The notes under the pieces: model-generated
Seen by the model: the letters and a program-made list of their open reading frames with translations, nothing else
Database searches by the model: none
Told to the model about the DNA's origin: nothing
NCBI GenBank assembly: GCA_027886175.1
Contig: JAJNNQ010000137.1
Coordinates: 8,932,001 to 8,996,000, forward strand
DNA length: 64,000 nucleotides
Reading direction: 5' to 3'
DNA from: Phylloscopus collybita
Lineage: Eukaryota > Chordata > Aves > Passeriformes > Phylloscopidae
Position numbers and translations under genes: made by a program
Shown here: positions 25,852-38,618 of the stretch, in pieces
How the letters are laid out: each line of letters opens with the position of its first letter
Position numbering within the stretch: the stretch's first letter is position 1

Positions 25852-28800
25852 AACAAGGCAAAAGTAATTTTGCCAAGATTAGTGATAAATTTAGCAATAA
25901 AGTAGGTTTTTCTTTTGGTTTCTCTTGAGGAAAGCCCCATACTAGTCCTCTCTTCTTTCCACTTTTCAAATCCACTAGAAAAAGAATTTTAAAAAATGAA
26001 CCCAACACTTTAGAGATGATAGAGAGCCTGTAGAATTCTTCCATAAATTCATTTATTGACACAAAACTCATTAGAAAGAAGTAGGAACATCCCTGATTCA
26101 TTGTATCTTGAGTTCTGTAGATCAGATAAAGTTACTAATTGTCTCCTAATTGGTTTTATCACTCAGAGGAGTTGATTGTGTTTGCTGAAAGAATTTCACC
26201 CACAAAAGATGTTAACAGACAGCATTTTCCCTTGTTGACAAACCTGGCGAGGCGCTCTGAGTGCCTAAAGAAACTAAAGAAACAGATGTGCTCCTCTCTG
26301 ACTCCTGCACCTCTGTGGTGATAGTGGGTCTATCCCTGTTCTCCTCACTGCAGTTCACGCAGAGTCATAGCAGAGTTAAAGTCTGTTATAATCTCAAGGG
26401 AAAAATCACAACAGAAAACACAAGTAATTATATTAAAACACAACACATAGAATTAGTAACTTCCTCCTTTTTTTAGACTGTGTCCCTAAAATTTATCATC
26501 ACTGACAGTTCAATCTATCGCAGATTTGAAATATATATATATATAAAATATAATTTTAGAATTAGGCCTTAGGAGAGGCATGACAAGAATACCAACAGTT
26601 CAGGCAAGTCCATTCTCCAATACTTCAGTGATTTCTTTGGGGCTCAAAGCCCATGATTATTTAGACTTCTATTCACTGTTGGTTAATGAAGACAAGGATC
26701 CTTCACCAGGATCCTTGGGGAAGGTGAAAGACAATGAACTCTGGGAGCTTCTAAAGGAACAAAGATGAAACTGGAGAATAAGGGACAAAGATGATGTGGG
26801 AACTTGTAAGAGGGCATAAAATAATTCTTATGTTCCACACCATGGACCTGTTCAGAAGCACAGACTTTGAAAGTTTGAGGAGTAGGCAGCCCATGAGGAA
26901 ATCTGTCATATGTCTGTCAAAACAAGATGAGGAAAAGCATAAATTTCATTCTTTAGTTTTTTCTAGTGAAGGGACTGAAGTATCCTTGAGCTCTGAGGTG
27001 TTCCCAGGCTGTTACATTCCTTCTTTTGATTTCGGCCTAACAGTTGGGCCAAAGACACAGAAGCCAACTTGCTCACTTCTTAGAACTGCCAAGCTATCTT
27101 TAGATAAACTCCACATTCATCTGGGTCCAGCACACTTCATGAACACTCATTCCCAGCATGATAAAATCTTGGTATTCACAACCAGCCTTCAACTTATATA
27201 GAGCACACCTGGCCATATATGATCAGACAGAAAGATGTATCCAATGCATCTGAGCTCTCCAGCTCCCTCCAGCAAAAAGGAGCAATGAAGAACTCAGCTT
27301 ACATTCATGCTACGGCACCACTGACTTCTACCTCCTGCAGCAAAACTCTGGAATGAACTGGACTTGCTTTCATGCAGACGTGCTAACTTGTTGATAGCAC
27401 CACAGCTATATTTAAAGCTCTTTTCCTGAGGCAGCTCTTCTTTATTGTTGACAGTAAAATGGATGTGCTATGAAAAGAGATTTTTGTTTTCAAACAGTTG
27501 GGAAATAATGCAAGGACCACAAAACACATTCAATATTCTTTAGACTTCTTTAAAATGAGCAAAACTAAAAATATGCAATTGATGCCCAAAGCAATTTTAA
27601 AAATACTGAAAGTTCTGGCATTGGGGACAATATCTTTTTTCCACAAAGCAATAGATTTTTTTTTTTATGTTCTCATGGCAAAATGTGCAGTGTCCACTCT
27701 GTTCTACTCAAAAACAGAGGTTAAAAATCTCTCCAAATCAGAGCTTTTTCCAGGAAGGTCACTTGTGCAATGAAAGCAACAAATTTTCTTCAAACAATAT
27801 TAATTTAGAAAATGTCTTTGTGATCATTATTACTTGGGCTGCAAAATTTAACTATGCAGGGAGCAGAGAGAGGGTTCTTCCCTTCCACTGGGTGCTTTTT
27901 AGTATGAGGAAGATGAAGCCAGACTCTTCTCAGAGCTTAGCAGTCAGAAATAGGAAATAGATAACATTCACAAGCTGAAGTAAAGGAAATTCCAACTAAA
28001 TAAAGGGAAAACAAAAAGCAAGTTAAACCAACCAACAAAATAAAAATGCACAAAATAAAGTTTTAGTTCAAAACTCTACAAAAAAGCTCTGTTCAGCCTT
28101 ATCTAATGTGGGTGTGAGGTTGGACTGGAGTGCTCCAGCAGCCCTTTGCTCTGTGAATCATTCTATCAGTTTACGATTGCTTCATCAAGCACACTTTAAA
28201 TCAACATTACTGCTGAAAAATGCCATTTTTCCTTTCCCTGAACCTCATCTTGCCCTTCATGGTGACATAGTGTGTGTGCTGATTCAGGTTAGGTGACTAA
28301 CCCAAAGTCAATACCATGGGGTGGGCAGGGAGGGGGTGAGGTTATGGTGAGTAGGTTCATTTCTGCCAACGAGCTCACTAGGCAGCTGTACAAACATTAG
28401 GGCTACAGGAGATAAAGTCAGGGACACTGTGTGGGAAGCAATCAGCGGGAGCATGGAGAGAGCTCTTTCAGCACCAGCATCTGTTTATGACTGTTTAAGA
28501 ATCGGTGATTAGTTACAGGTAATAGCATTTTCAGTTAGACTGGTGCTGAGGATGATATAAATTTCTTGAAGGAAACATCTCATCAGGAAGAGTTTAAAGC
28601 AGCAATCTGCTTCAACTATTTATTAAAAACTCCATAGTATTTTTCATAACCACTGAGCTGGTTGAATTCCTCTCAGGTAATTAGATTCGATTGACGTTCC
28701 CTGCTGCAACTGCCTACAATTAATGTATTCTTTTCCTTTACCTAATGACCAGAAGACTTGGAATATCTGATCACAGGCTTTGTAAATAAGGGGTTATTAA

Positions 28801-31800
28801 AAAAAAGAAAATAGAATTGCTAAATAACAGAAAAAAGAAAAACAAAAGAAACCCACCAAGCCAGGTTTTTTATTTTTGCACATTCTTTTTCTGAGTAGAC
28901 GGTTGCTGACTTTATGGTAAATCACTGAGGAAAACTCAGTTTGTTTGTTTTTTTTATCAATGCCAGTTTCCAGTTGCCAAGCAGTTTTGTCTTTTGACAG
29001 CAGAGGAGTTAATTCTGCCTTTACCAGTGCCTGTTTTCAAAGCATAACAAACAGCTTTCAAAATCGGAAAGCACACTGCTCAGCGGGGCAGCAGACTTGC
29101 CTTATGTTTCTTGAAGCATTCTTGATAAAAAATACTCCTTTGCTGGAGCTTATATGTCACATGGAAAAAGGAAGTAAATTCAGCATGAAGCTTGAAAGCT
29201 TCTTTTTTTTTTACCCTCTCTATGCTTCTCTGAGATAGTTTAGAAAAGTAATGAAGATTACTAATGTACATTTAGTTGCAATTACTCCCTTTAACTGTAG
29301 TTGCTTCACCTTTCTGATTAGAAGAACTACTTCTAGTTACTTATATTTTTGTGCAAATAATGATTGTAAACTTATAATACAGACCACTATCCTTTCTAAA
29401 TTTGAGGGGTCTGCTAAATACCACTAACATTATTATTATTAAGGGATAAACCAAAAAAATTTACAAAGAAGAAATCGTGCGAGCTGCTGAAAGTATTTAT
29501 CACAAAAGGTCTGAGATAGAAATTTTGATTTTTTTGATGGAAACTGTGACTATTAGCTTACAGTATGATGGACGCCTCAAGCTAAACTCTATTTAATGTA
29601 GAGGGTTGTTTATGCTGTTCTACTGAATTGTGTTGTTTGGATTTTATTTCGAAGTTGGAAGTTGAGTGCCTTGCACAGGATGATTAGATGTCTTGTGAGC
29701 CATTTCAGTAGCAAGCTTGTAGTCTCCCACATCAGTATGAGGTCCTTGATCAGAATCAGGGAGTTTAAAGTCTACATTCTTTCCTGCAGCCAAACTATGT
29801 TGGGAAGGAGGAATGAAAATGTGCAGAGAAGTTAAATTGGTGCTCACATGAATTATGATGTATACGTATGCTCAAATTTCAGACATGAAGATAGTAAATG
29901 TATAGATTTGACTGGTAAATAATCTAGCTCTTTGGAAAAGCTACCAATAGAGAGACCTTGTGACTTCAGCACTGAGTGGAACATGAATGTAACAGCACTC
30001 AGAGACTTGTGGTTCAGCAATGGATCCACGAAGTTTTGCTTGTAAAACCTTGTGCAGGGGGACACTTATGGTACATGTGGTCAAGGGAGGGTAAAACTGG
30101 GCTGAAATAACTTCAGAGATAATACATGGTCTTCAGCTTCTTTGGCCATGAAATCCTGAATTTCACAATGATAATCACATCACATAAATAATTAGCACTT
30201 CTACAAAACAATAAGTCCATTTAAATCATATGACTATGAATATGTCATATTTTCCAAATCAGATGGACAGCTTGATCCTGCTCTCAAGGGAGAAAGCACA
30301 GGTCAATTTTACATGATGAATCCAGATATCATACTTTCAACTTGAGAAAGTTGGCTCATAGATTTTAGGAAAACATTTTCTTCCAGCAGTGGATCATAAC
30401 CTGAATTGATCTTTAGTGACTTTATTAATGCCCCTGAGCTAATCTATATCTCTACCTCAATATTTGAATGTTAAAATATTTCTGCCTTTATTTTTATGCT
30501 TATATGCTCAGTGATTTATTACATTCATTGGGAACTCAGTAGAAAGGTGTTCAAGCTGACACTAAATAATGTCAAATGCTAATGAGAACTACTGAATCAG
30601 TCTTTGAATCCTTTTTTTTTCTCAGTCCTCAATCATTTAATATTTTTCATGTCCTTAATCAGTTAAAATGATTTCTGAGATTTTATACAGCTATTAATAT
30701 TTTTTCTAACCTAGAATTAAGAGACTTATATTCTGTGAGAAAATATGCACCACAGACTATTTTTCCTGACAGATGCAGAAACAATTTGTTGGGCATAAGG
30801 TTGCCCACAAATAACATTGAAATTGCAACCTGACACTGGTTCTTCTCTGTGATGGGGAAGGAGGAGATTGATATGGTACTTTACTGTTCTTCACAAGGTT
30901 CTCTCTCAGGTCTCAGCTGGCCATGGTATCTAACCATGGCCAGGCAGCAGCTTGGCAAGTCATTCTTCATGAACATTACCCTAAGTGTATTTTCTTGAGT
31001 TTGAGCCAATTCCAAACAGATATTCAGTAGTCATAGTGCATCTCCTTAGGGTTTCTAAAAAGGCAATGCTGTAGAGTTTTTAAATATTCTTTACTTCATC
31101 AAGACTCCTTTTGTGGTGATTCTTCTGAGGAGGGTATCTTTCTTCATTTCATATAAACCTGAACTAGAGATTTAATAAATCTGTATATCAGATTTTTATT
31201 CAGTCTTCTCTCTTACAGTATGAAATTCTTTCTGAATAGGTTCAAAATCCAGGAAAATATATTCTGGTTTCCTAAATCTGTCTTAGTTTTTAGTTTAACC
31301 CCTCCCCTCCCTATTCCTCCCCCCCGCCACCCCCACCCTTACTTTCTGTTCTAAATTGATTAAAATTATAATGAAAGCCTGTGCAATTCCTTCAGATACT
31401 GGAATCATATTCATGGATGATGATTGAAAATGCAATGCTATACTTTATTACAAATTAATAATGAATATACAGCAGTAACAACTTGGGTTTGGCTTTTTTC
31501 CATTTCCCAGGTATTTTACGTTTCAAAACTCACCAGACAAGTTTTAAATAACATTATGCAAAGAATCTATGTTGCACTTTCTGTTTGTGAGGTCTTGCAA
31601 AACCCTACTTTCAATTCCCATATGTACAGCTTTAATTTTTAAATGTAAATTATGAGCAAGTCTCCAACAGTCATCTTCAAAAGAGCAGCATTAAATCTCA
31701 GAGATTCTTGAAAAAATCATGAGCGTTGGACTCAGTGCATAAAGTCTATGAAGCATTAACTCTCAAAACAAGAGATTAAACTTTTTCAGTTGCCAGAAAG

Positions 31801-32636
31801 TTAATCTATGGGAGATGTCAGAGCATTAGCTCACTATGAGATGCTCCTTTGTATTCATCATTGAAAAGATTCAGCTAATTATAAAAGTTCTATTGCATGC
31901 ATACTGCCCAGAGCAGAAAAGGATTTTCAATTAGTTACAAAATAGTTGAGTTTCTTTTCATCTACAAAGAGATGGTGTATGCTTCAGTGACTTCAGAAAA
32001 TGTAGGGAGATTTTCTAAACCAGACAGATATAAACACCAACATCTGTGTGTTTCCTTACTTACATTTTCTGGTGCATATCATTTTGAGAAAACTTTCATC
32101 AGAAAGGTTTTCCAGTTGCAGCTGGAGCTGCTTTAAAATCTGGGTGAAGGCCAAGAAATCACAGCCTCAAACCCTCTTATTTGGGACACCCTCAGATTCC
32201 AAAACAGGATTACCTCTTTTCTGTGTGGCATCAGGGAGAGGTCCCAGCATCTGAGAAGCATCAGTCTCTGACATTTTTTTTCTCTGAAAAATCTTTAAAA
32301 AATATTTCATGTGATCATATTGAAAATTTTCAGTCTTGCACTATAAATCATTTCCCCTTGCATCTCTGCTACCAATCTATCATATTCTCCCATGACTGAA
32401 TATTAGGTGCTTGTGTTTTACTAAAATCTGTAATTCCCAGCTCACCTTTCTTTGTGAGAGGATTTCCACTACCTCTCCCATTTCTTATGGAAGTTCAGAA
32501 ACTCAGAAATATTTATGGCATTTTCACCTCCACAGAAGATTGTGACCTCTTCTTCAGCATCATTTTGTCCACCTGGAACACGGACTTAAAATGGGCTTAA
32601 AAAACCCCTTGCCATTGCTTTTATGTTATATATAAT

Positions 32637-32665
32637 TCCAGTTAACTGGTTTCTTACCAGTTAAC
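32637..32665. repeat. Perfect 9-bp inverted repeat with an overlapping palindrome
   Basis: GTTAACTGG (32641-32649) and CCAGTTAAC (32657-32665) are exact reverse complements around the loop TTTCTTA. The bases CCAG just before 32641 turn the left arm into a 12-bp palindrome (about 32638-32649). The motif CCAGTTAAC therefore occurs twice on the + strand and its complement once. Function unknown. Confidence 0.8.
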
Positions 32666-34143
32666 GAACACTCTAAATAAGAACACATTTTTCCTTTCTC
32701 TTTTTCTTTCTATCATGTCAGTCTTCTTTACAAATCTCTGAGTGGATTTGCATAAGGGCTCTATTGTCCCTGTACTTTTTCTTCTACTCTAGGTTTTTAT
32801 ATAATATCTTTTTTTTTATTCAAACATATCTCCGTGGAGTTCAGTCATTCACATCAGTTCAACAGTGCAATGAAATATCAGCTTCAGGATATGTCTGTTA
32901 TAGCAGCCTGAGGAAACCAGTATTGCATGAAATAAAGGATAATGGCACTGTTGAGGTTGAATGAGAGGGAAAATGTAAGTATGCATTCCAATGAAAAGTA
33001 GGTACATTATTCTATAAAGATTTCTGGTGGAAGGTTAAAAACTTAGAAAAAAAAGAAAAAAAGGCATTTATTAGAAGACTCTAGGCAGGAGCCAAAAGGT
33101 AAATTGGTATTTCTCCAGACTGGAAACTTTAGGAACCTTGTCCACATTACTGTAAAATGTTTTCAGGCATCAGTCCTCCACGGACTGTAGAACTCTGAAT
33201 TCTGCATAATATTAGGGAATACTCTGCAGAGAATTTCTGTTCATCCCTCCTGAGCAAAATTTAGATTAACAGGTTTTTTTTTCATTTTGACTGAGCTGAT
33301 TCTATATTTATCTTGATTAATGGAAAGGATCATGCTCCACTGCTCTTTTGGACAGATTATGCAGGTAGTAGAATCCCAGTAGTGATTACAAGTATTCACT
33401 CTTACGCTAAAATTTCCTAGGTTCTCTACAGCCAGCCCTAAAATACTCTGATGGTCCTGGAAGACAGATTTGGTTTTCTTTCGTACATAAGTCACAATGA
33501 GCTTTGTTAGAATAATCACAGCTCTTACTGTCAGAATAGGCAATGTCTCATGCTCCTACCCTTAGTAGTCCTATCAGCAACAATAATTTCAGTAATCATT
33601 CTTATTTAATGAGAAAGAGCATCTCAACAGTGGGCTGCTACCACTGCATCAGGTAACGTAAGTAGGCAAAAGAGAATCTATTAATATAAGAGCATACCTG
33701 TCTTCCACATGAACAGTCAGTGCAGAAGCTTTTGCTCTGGTACCCAAGCTGTGCAGCACACACGGCTGTGCTCTCCAGTGTGTAGCTCCAGGGAGGTATG
33801 AGCAAGACTTTAAGCATATTTCACTGAAAGTGGCTCAGAGCTGCAGTATAAATCTGAGGGAGAATCTGGAAATCATGATGTGAGGAGTGAATAGGCACGT
33901 TCTTACCAAAAATTTTCATCTCCAGCTATCATGATAGTGTGCCTACTAGGTTTATAGCACAAAAGAGTGCTAACATATTGTGTTAGCCTGGGTTTGTGTA
34001 TGGATGTATTTGTGTACACAAATGCCATCTTCCACCTCCTTCTCAAAGAAAGCCTTATAGAGTTACATATGCCACCATGTGTTAAGTAATTTTTTGTGGG
34101 CTATAAATGACTCAGCCAAGCTGTGAAATGAAACAGCTTGTTC

Positions 34144-34192
34144 CACTGCACTAACAGTGCAGTGCATAATAAGAACAGGCTCAGTTCTTATT
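34144..34192. repeat. Two adjacent perfect hairpins
   Basis: First hairpin: CACTGCAC (34144-34151) with GTGCAGTG (34157-34164), loop TAACA. Three bases later the second: AATAAGAAC (34168-34176) with GTTCTTATT (34184-34192), loop AGGCTCA. Both stems are exact. They may be a remnant of a small inverted-repeat element, a structured intronic RNA motif, or chance. Confidence 0.8.
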
Positions 34193-37100
34193 GTCTGTGC
34201 AGTAAATGTTCAATGAGTCACCCTCCAAACGAAGCCACATCATATGTGGTTCTTACACCAAGTCCTTTCCACTGTGTGTACATCCTTGTGATAGGACAGC
34301 TTTATGACAAAGGGAAAATATCAAAATATACTATTATTTTCACTTTTAAGTCAGAAAAAAAAGTGGGTTTTTTTTCAGTTTGATTACCACTTTTAAAAAC
34401 TTCAGCCTGTCTAGCAAAACAAAGCCTGTATTAGATGTTTAGGTAACATCTACTCCTGAAGTTAGAATTTTACCTTTGAACTGGTTTTCTATTAATTTTT
34501 CTAATTAAATAAATTATCTAAAAGCATGCATCTAATTTTATCCATCTACTTTTGGAGTTTATGTTGGCTTTTTTTTTTTTTTTGCTTTGTTTTCACTAGA
34601 CTATATGTCCAAAACACTACAAGGAACAAAAAAATCACTATTTAAACAGCCCTCTGCCAAAGCAAATAGGAAAATTCCTAGGTGTTCCTGTTATGCAACA
34701 CATTCTTGGATTTACATTCAAATGCAATATGACTGGTTTTGCTTCTGCCTGACCCAAAAGTTCAGCAGACATTATATAAATAAACTTTGTTTTCATGTCG
34801 TTCTGCCCACTTCTGAGCAGTCAGCAGGTCTCCTTACAGAAAACTACAAATGCAAATGCAACCTGCAAGCACTTTGGTTTTATTGCTTTCATTTTTAGCT
34901 TTCATTTTCATTTTTTAGGAAATACATTGTTCTTATAATATTTTCTAAGCACTCCATGTATTTTTATTCAGGTTGGTAAACTTTTTTTACATCCCAAGTA
35001 CAAAATATCCTGTTCAAATGATTTGTCTCTCTTTGGATTCCCAGAAGTAAATACAATAAATGCAAATGCTACTTGGTAATCTAGTTTTTCCTCTCCTGAT
35101 ATTATGCTACATAAGACTTCTGAATTATATTTATAATTATTCTATCATATTTATTATATCTTTAAGGACATTTTCTATTATCTCTTGCTACCATCCATGT
35201 GACTAATTTTTCTCCCCTTAAAGTGCTTATATTATTCCCATTATACTTTCATCATATTGTAATGTAAGACAAATGGACTTTAATCCATTTCCTAGGATTT
35301 CTAGCATTTCAAGCAAAAATGTCTAATTTCTCCAAATCAAGAGGACACAATTAATAAACAAGTCTGTTGGGATATTCACATCTTCATAAGTATATTCAGA
35401 AGGAGAAGGTGTAAAATTTATCATTATTTTGACACAGAAAGTGAAGGCTGTCTCAGAAGGGATTTTGACATTTCAGACTATGTTTCTGAATTCTCAAAAT
35501 CTTGCATATCAAAACTAAATAAAAGAGTAAAAAAAGTCTTTACCATGAGAGAGGGAAAGTAGCTTAAATCTGTCAATTTTTTAATGAGAACCTAATCAAA
35601 TCTACAAATTCATCCCTGTTTTTCTATAGATGAGACCCATTTTGTGTTCTCATACCGACATGAAAAAAAAGTACAGACTCAGTTGTCCTACTTTAACAAA
35701 ATATTTATGCTGTGTTACGCAAAGATTATTGTAGGATTGTGCAAATACTTTACTGAACTTGTGGGCATGTCAGATTCAGACTTTTACAGACAGTTTGCAA
35801 ATTTTTTCTCCCTTTAGCAACACATTTTCTCCTTGGTAAAGCTGCTGTAGAATAAGCTTAAATAGTTCAGGTTCAGGTTGCTCTGTGTGTACATTAGTTT
35901 TCTTCGTCTCCCTGTATGAACTTTTTTAATGCAAAAAGCCACGGCAAAGTGTGCCTTTCATCATCAAAATTTCAGATGTGCTGTGGCAAGCCATCTTTTA
36001 TGCAGCTGAATCTGCAGCATCTGATATGTCTCATTATGTAAGATGCTAAAATTGTGAAGACTATGAATAGATATTTAGACTTGGGCAGTGATTTATGGTG
36101 AGGATGAAAGGGAACAGAGGTGGTTGAAGAGAGTTTTTCCTTCTGAGATTGCATAGTTTCCCCTTTCAGATCCAGGCTGCACCTATCTTTGAAGTTCAAT
36201 TAAAATCACAAGGATAATTTCAACCATCATTTTAGCTTTCTCACAAGTTTTAGTTTTCTCTAAAGTTATGGATATTATGGAGCTGTACATTTTAATTTTG
36301 ATACTTTTTGCCCAGTTTCATTGGCTAAAAATCTGTTTTCTAAATGAAACTTGCCTCTCAACTAACACTTTAAAAAAAATGCAAGCACCTCCAAAGGCAT
36401 TCATCCATCCAAAATACAAAAGCTTAAAAAGGTATTATCCCTACTGCCTACAAAATTCAGGGGGGTTGCATTAGACATAAACAAACACTTCCTTATGATT
36501 AACGTTTTTATTAGTTTGTAATTCTAAATCAGAGATAAACTTTGGGGAAATCTGGTATTTGAAGGCATTGCAGAGAGGACATTGACAGAATTATCAGTTT
36601 AGAACACAAGAATTTCCTTCCACAGAAGTGGAAGATATAAATAAGAGATAATCTAGTAGGATGTGCTATGAGTTAGTTGTGTAAATATCTTGACTTCTTT
36701 CACTTCATTTTCTTTCTCACTCTAGCTACTGCCAGTTAAATGCACACAGGCACTCTGTATCCATCTTCATTGTTGAAATCAATGTGGAGTAATCTCAGAT
36801 CACCTAAATTTGATATTTACAGGTCTCATTCTTTTCCCTCCATTTATTCCAAACTTCTCTGTGGTACAAGGACAAGTCTGGAAAAAAATCTTACTGGAGA
36901 AGCCTCTGATCCCCTATACTGTCATTTAGGTTACTGGCTTGGGCAACTTCTGATACTAGTGAAACTTTTTCCTCAGATTCACTTTCTCTAACGTTATTTC
37001 TTCATTATACTCTTCCTACTGCCTCACTTTTCCTTCAACATTTTAGAAAGTCACCAACCAGAAATAAAGCTGGTTGAAAGTGGATTGGTACATGTCTTTA

Positions 37101-37406
37101 TTTTTCATATTTGAGCATATTGTGAAGTATCAGTGTTATTTTCCCACATAGCACATTACTTCAAGAGTTTTTTTACATATGGTATCAATGTACAATCAGA
37201 ATTGAGTTTTGGTTTCTTTTTTTGCTTTGTTTTCTTTTGCATTTTTCTTTCAAAAAGATGAATAAAACCTATGAAAGGGAGGCACACACAGAATGACCAA
37301 TAAATGGAACAGAGCTAATATTTTTCTCTGAAATATTTCACATCTCAACAGGCAAAAGACTTTCTCTGTTTTCAAAATATATTTTGTACAGCAGGTGTTT
37401 TGACTT

Positions 37407-37438
37407 AAAAAAAAAAAAAAAAAAAAGAAAGAAAAAAA
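37407..37438 (+). repeat. A-rich run (A20 then GAAAG-type)
   Basis: Twenty A followed by GAAAGAAAAAAA. Simple sequence in the 34 kb intron, about 100 bp left of a locally GC-richer stretch (about 37520-37930). Confidence 0.9.
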
Positions 37439-37739
37439 GGATTTGGGGCATACAGGCTAAAATTCTGCACAAATATGTTTAAATTTGTCTCTGCAGTGAA
37501 CCTGCTAGGTCTGAGAATCACAATGTAAAGCTGTCAGCCTGTTCATGTGCCTGAGCCTCAAAGTCAGCCACCCTCAGTGCCCACAAAATTGTAAATTGTG
37601 TTTGCTTTGAGCAAAGTTCCTGAGTTCTGCTCCTCTTCCCATTACACGATTGCATGTACATCATGTGCATCACATCCGAAGACACTGGGAGACGTTAATG
37701 AAAGAACTTCTTTGCCCATCTCATAACTCATAGCCTGTC

Positions 37740-37922
37740 CTCAGCAGTCCACAATGCAATGTAAGGAGAGGGAAGGAGAGAAGAGAGGAACTCCTTTGGT
37801 TCCTGTCTGCTCCCACCACAGAGCAGCCCTGTTCCCAGAGGGAGCCATTCATCAGGAGTGGAGCTGAGTTTGCTGTCTCAGAGGAGAACGGCTGCTGCAC
37901 ATGGTCTCCCTACCTGTGTCAG
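37740..37922 (+). other. Exon-like GC-richer block ending in a consensus donor
   Basis: This block is richer in G and C than its surroundings. It ends in CAG|GTAAGG, a near-ideal splice donor with the GT at 37923. An ATG at 37901 opens seven codons (MVSLPVS) and leaves one base, exactly the phase needed to join the C2B exon at 43986. If it is used, it would be an alternative first exon for a short product that starts just before C2B. The ATG context is weak (C at -3, G at +4), an in-frame TGA lies upstream at 37865-37867, and I see no TATA box. It could equally be a chance donor in unique intron sequence. Confidence 0.2.
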
Positions 37923-38550
37923 GTAAGGGGCAGAATAAATCATAACACTGAGACCCTATTTTATAACAGCATGTAGCCTTCCCACAGGGAGATTAGAGAA
38001 GACTGAACACATTAGGGACCCTTAGTAGATGGAGTTCCTCTTCAGAGCAGAGGTAAATAAATACAGCTTCCCACTGAGCTTCAGTTTGTCCCATGAGCTG
38101 CTGATTGCTGTGAAGAGCAAACTGAGTACCCAGTTGTGAGAGGAGCAACAGACTTCAGAACATATTCAACCTCATGCATATTGAGGCAGACCCATGGCAG
38201 TAAACCCAACATGTATTTAAAGCACTGTGAGACAGGAGGAAGTAGTAGTTAAGACTGTATTAGATGTCTGTTTTTCCTTACTGCAGAAGAAAAATTAATA
38301 TAGAACCAGCCTACAAGAGAAAACTGTGTCAAATTTCATAGAGAAAGAAATATGTGTGCAAAAGGTAAAAGACAAAAAGAAGGAAATAAAAAAAGTCATA
38401 AGGACAGAAAATGGAAACATCGGGAAGCATTGTTTATGAAGGTTATTCATTATTATTTTGCAGCAGCTTTGCCAGTATCTCATGTCCAAGTAAGACGATG
38501 AAAGGCATGAATACAAACAGCTGGTACTGCAAGTAACTTGTGTGATGGTT

Positions 38551-38618
38551 AAAAAAAAAAAAAAAAAAGAAAAGGAAAAAAAAAAGAAAAGAAAAAAAAA
38601 AAGAAAGAGAGAGAAAGA
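38551..38618 (+). repeat. A/G-rich low-complexity run
   Basis: Eighteen A followed by AAAAG, GAAA and GAGA units. It explains the Phe/Ser-rich minus-strand frame that overlaps it. Confidence 0.9.

Noticed and set aside
26791..27201. 136-codon + strand open frame, the longest in the window
   Set aside because: No recognisable family, no splice sites or codon signal, and it lies inside the PCLO intron. I judge it to be chance, though a protein search would settle it.
28108..28165. GGTTGGACTGGAGTGCTCCAG resembling a CR1 tail
   Set aside because: Too short and divergent, and the terminal octamer repeat is not convincing.
33241..33543. 100-codon minus-strand frame with a hydrophobic N-terminus
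   Set aside because: No family recognised and no associated transposon or splice signals.
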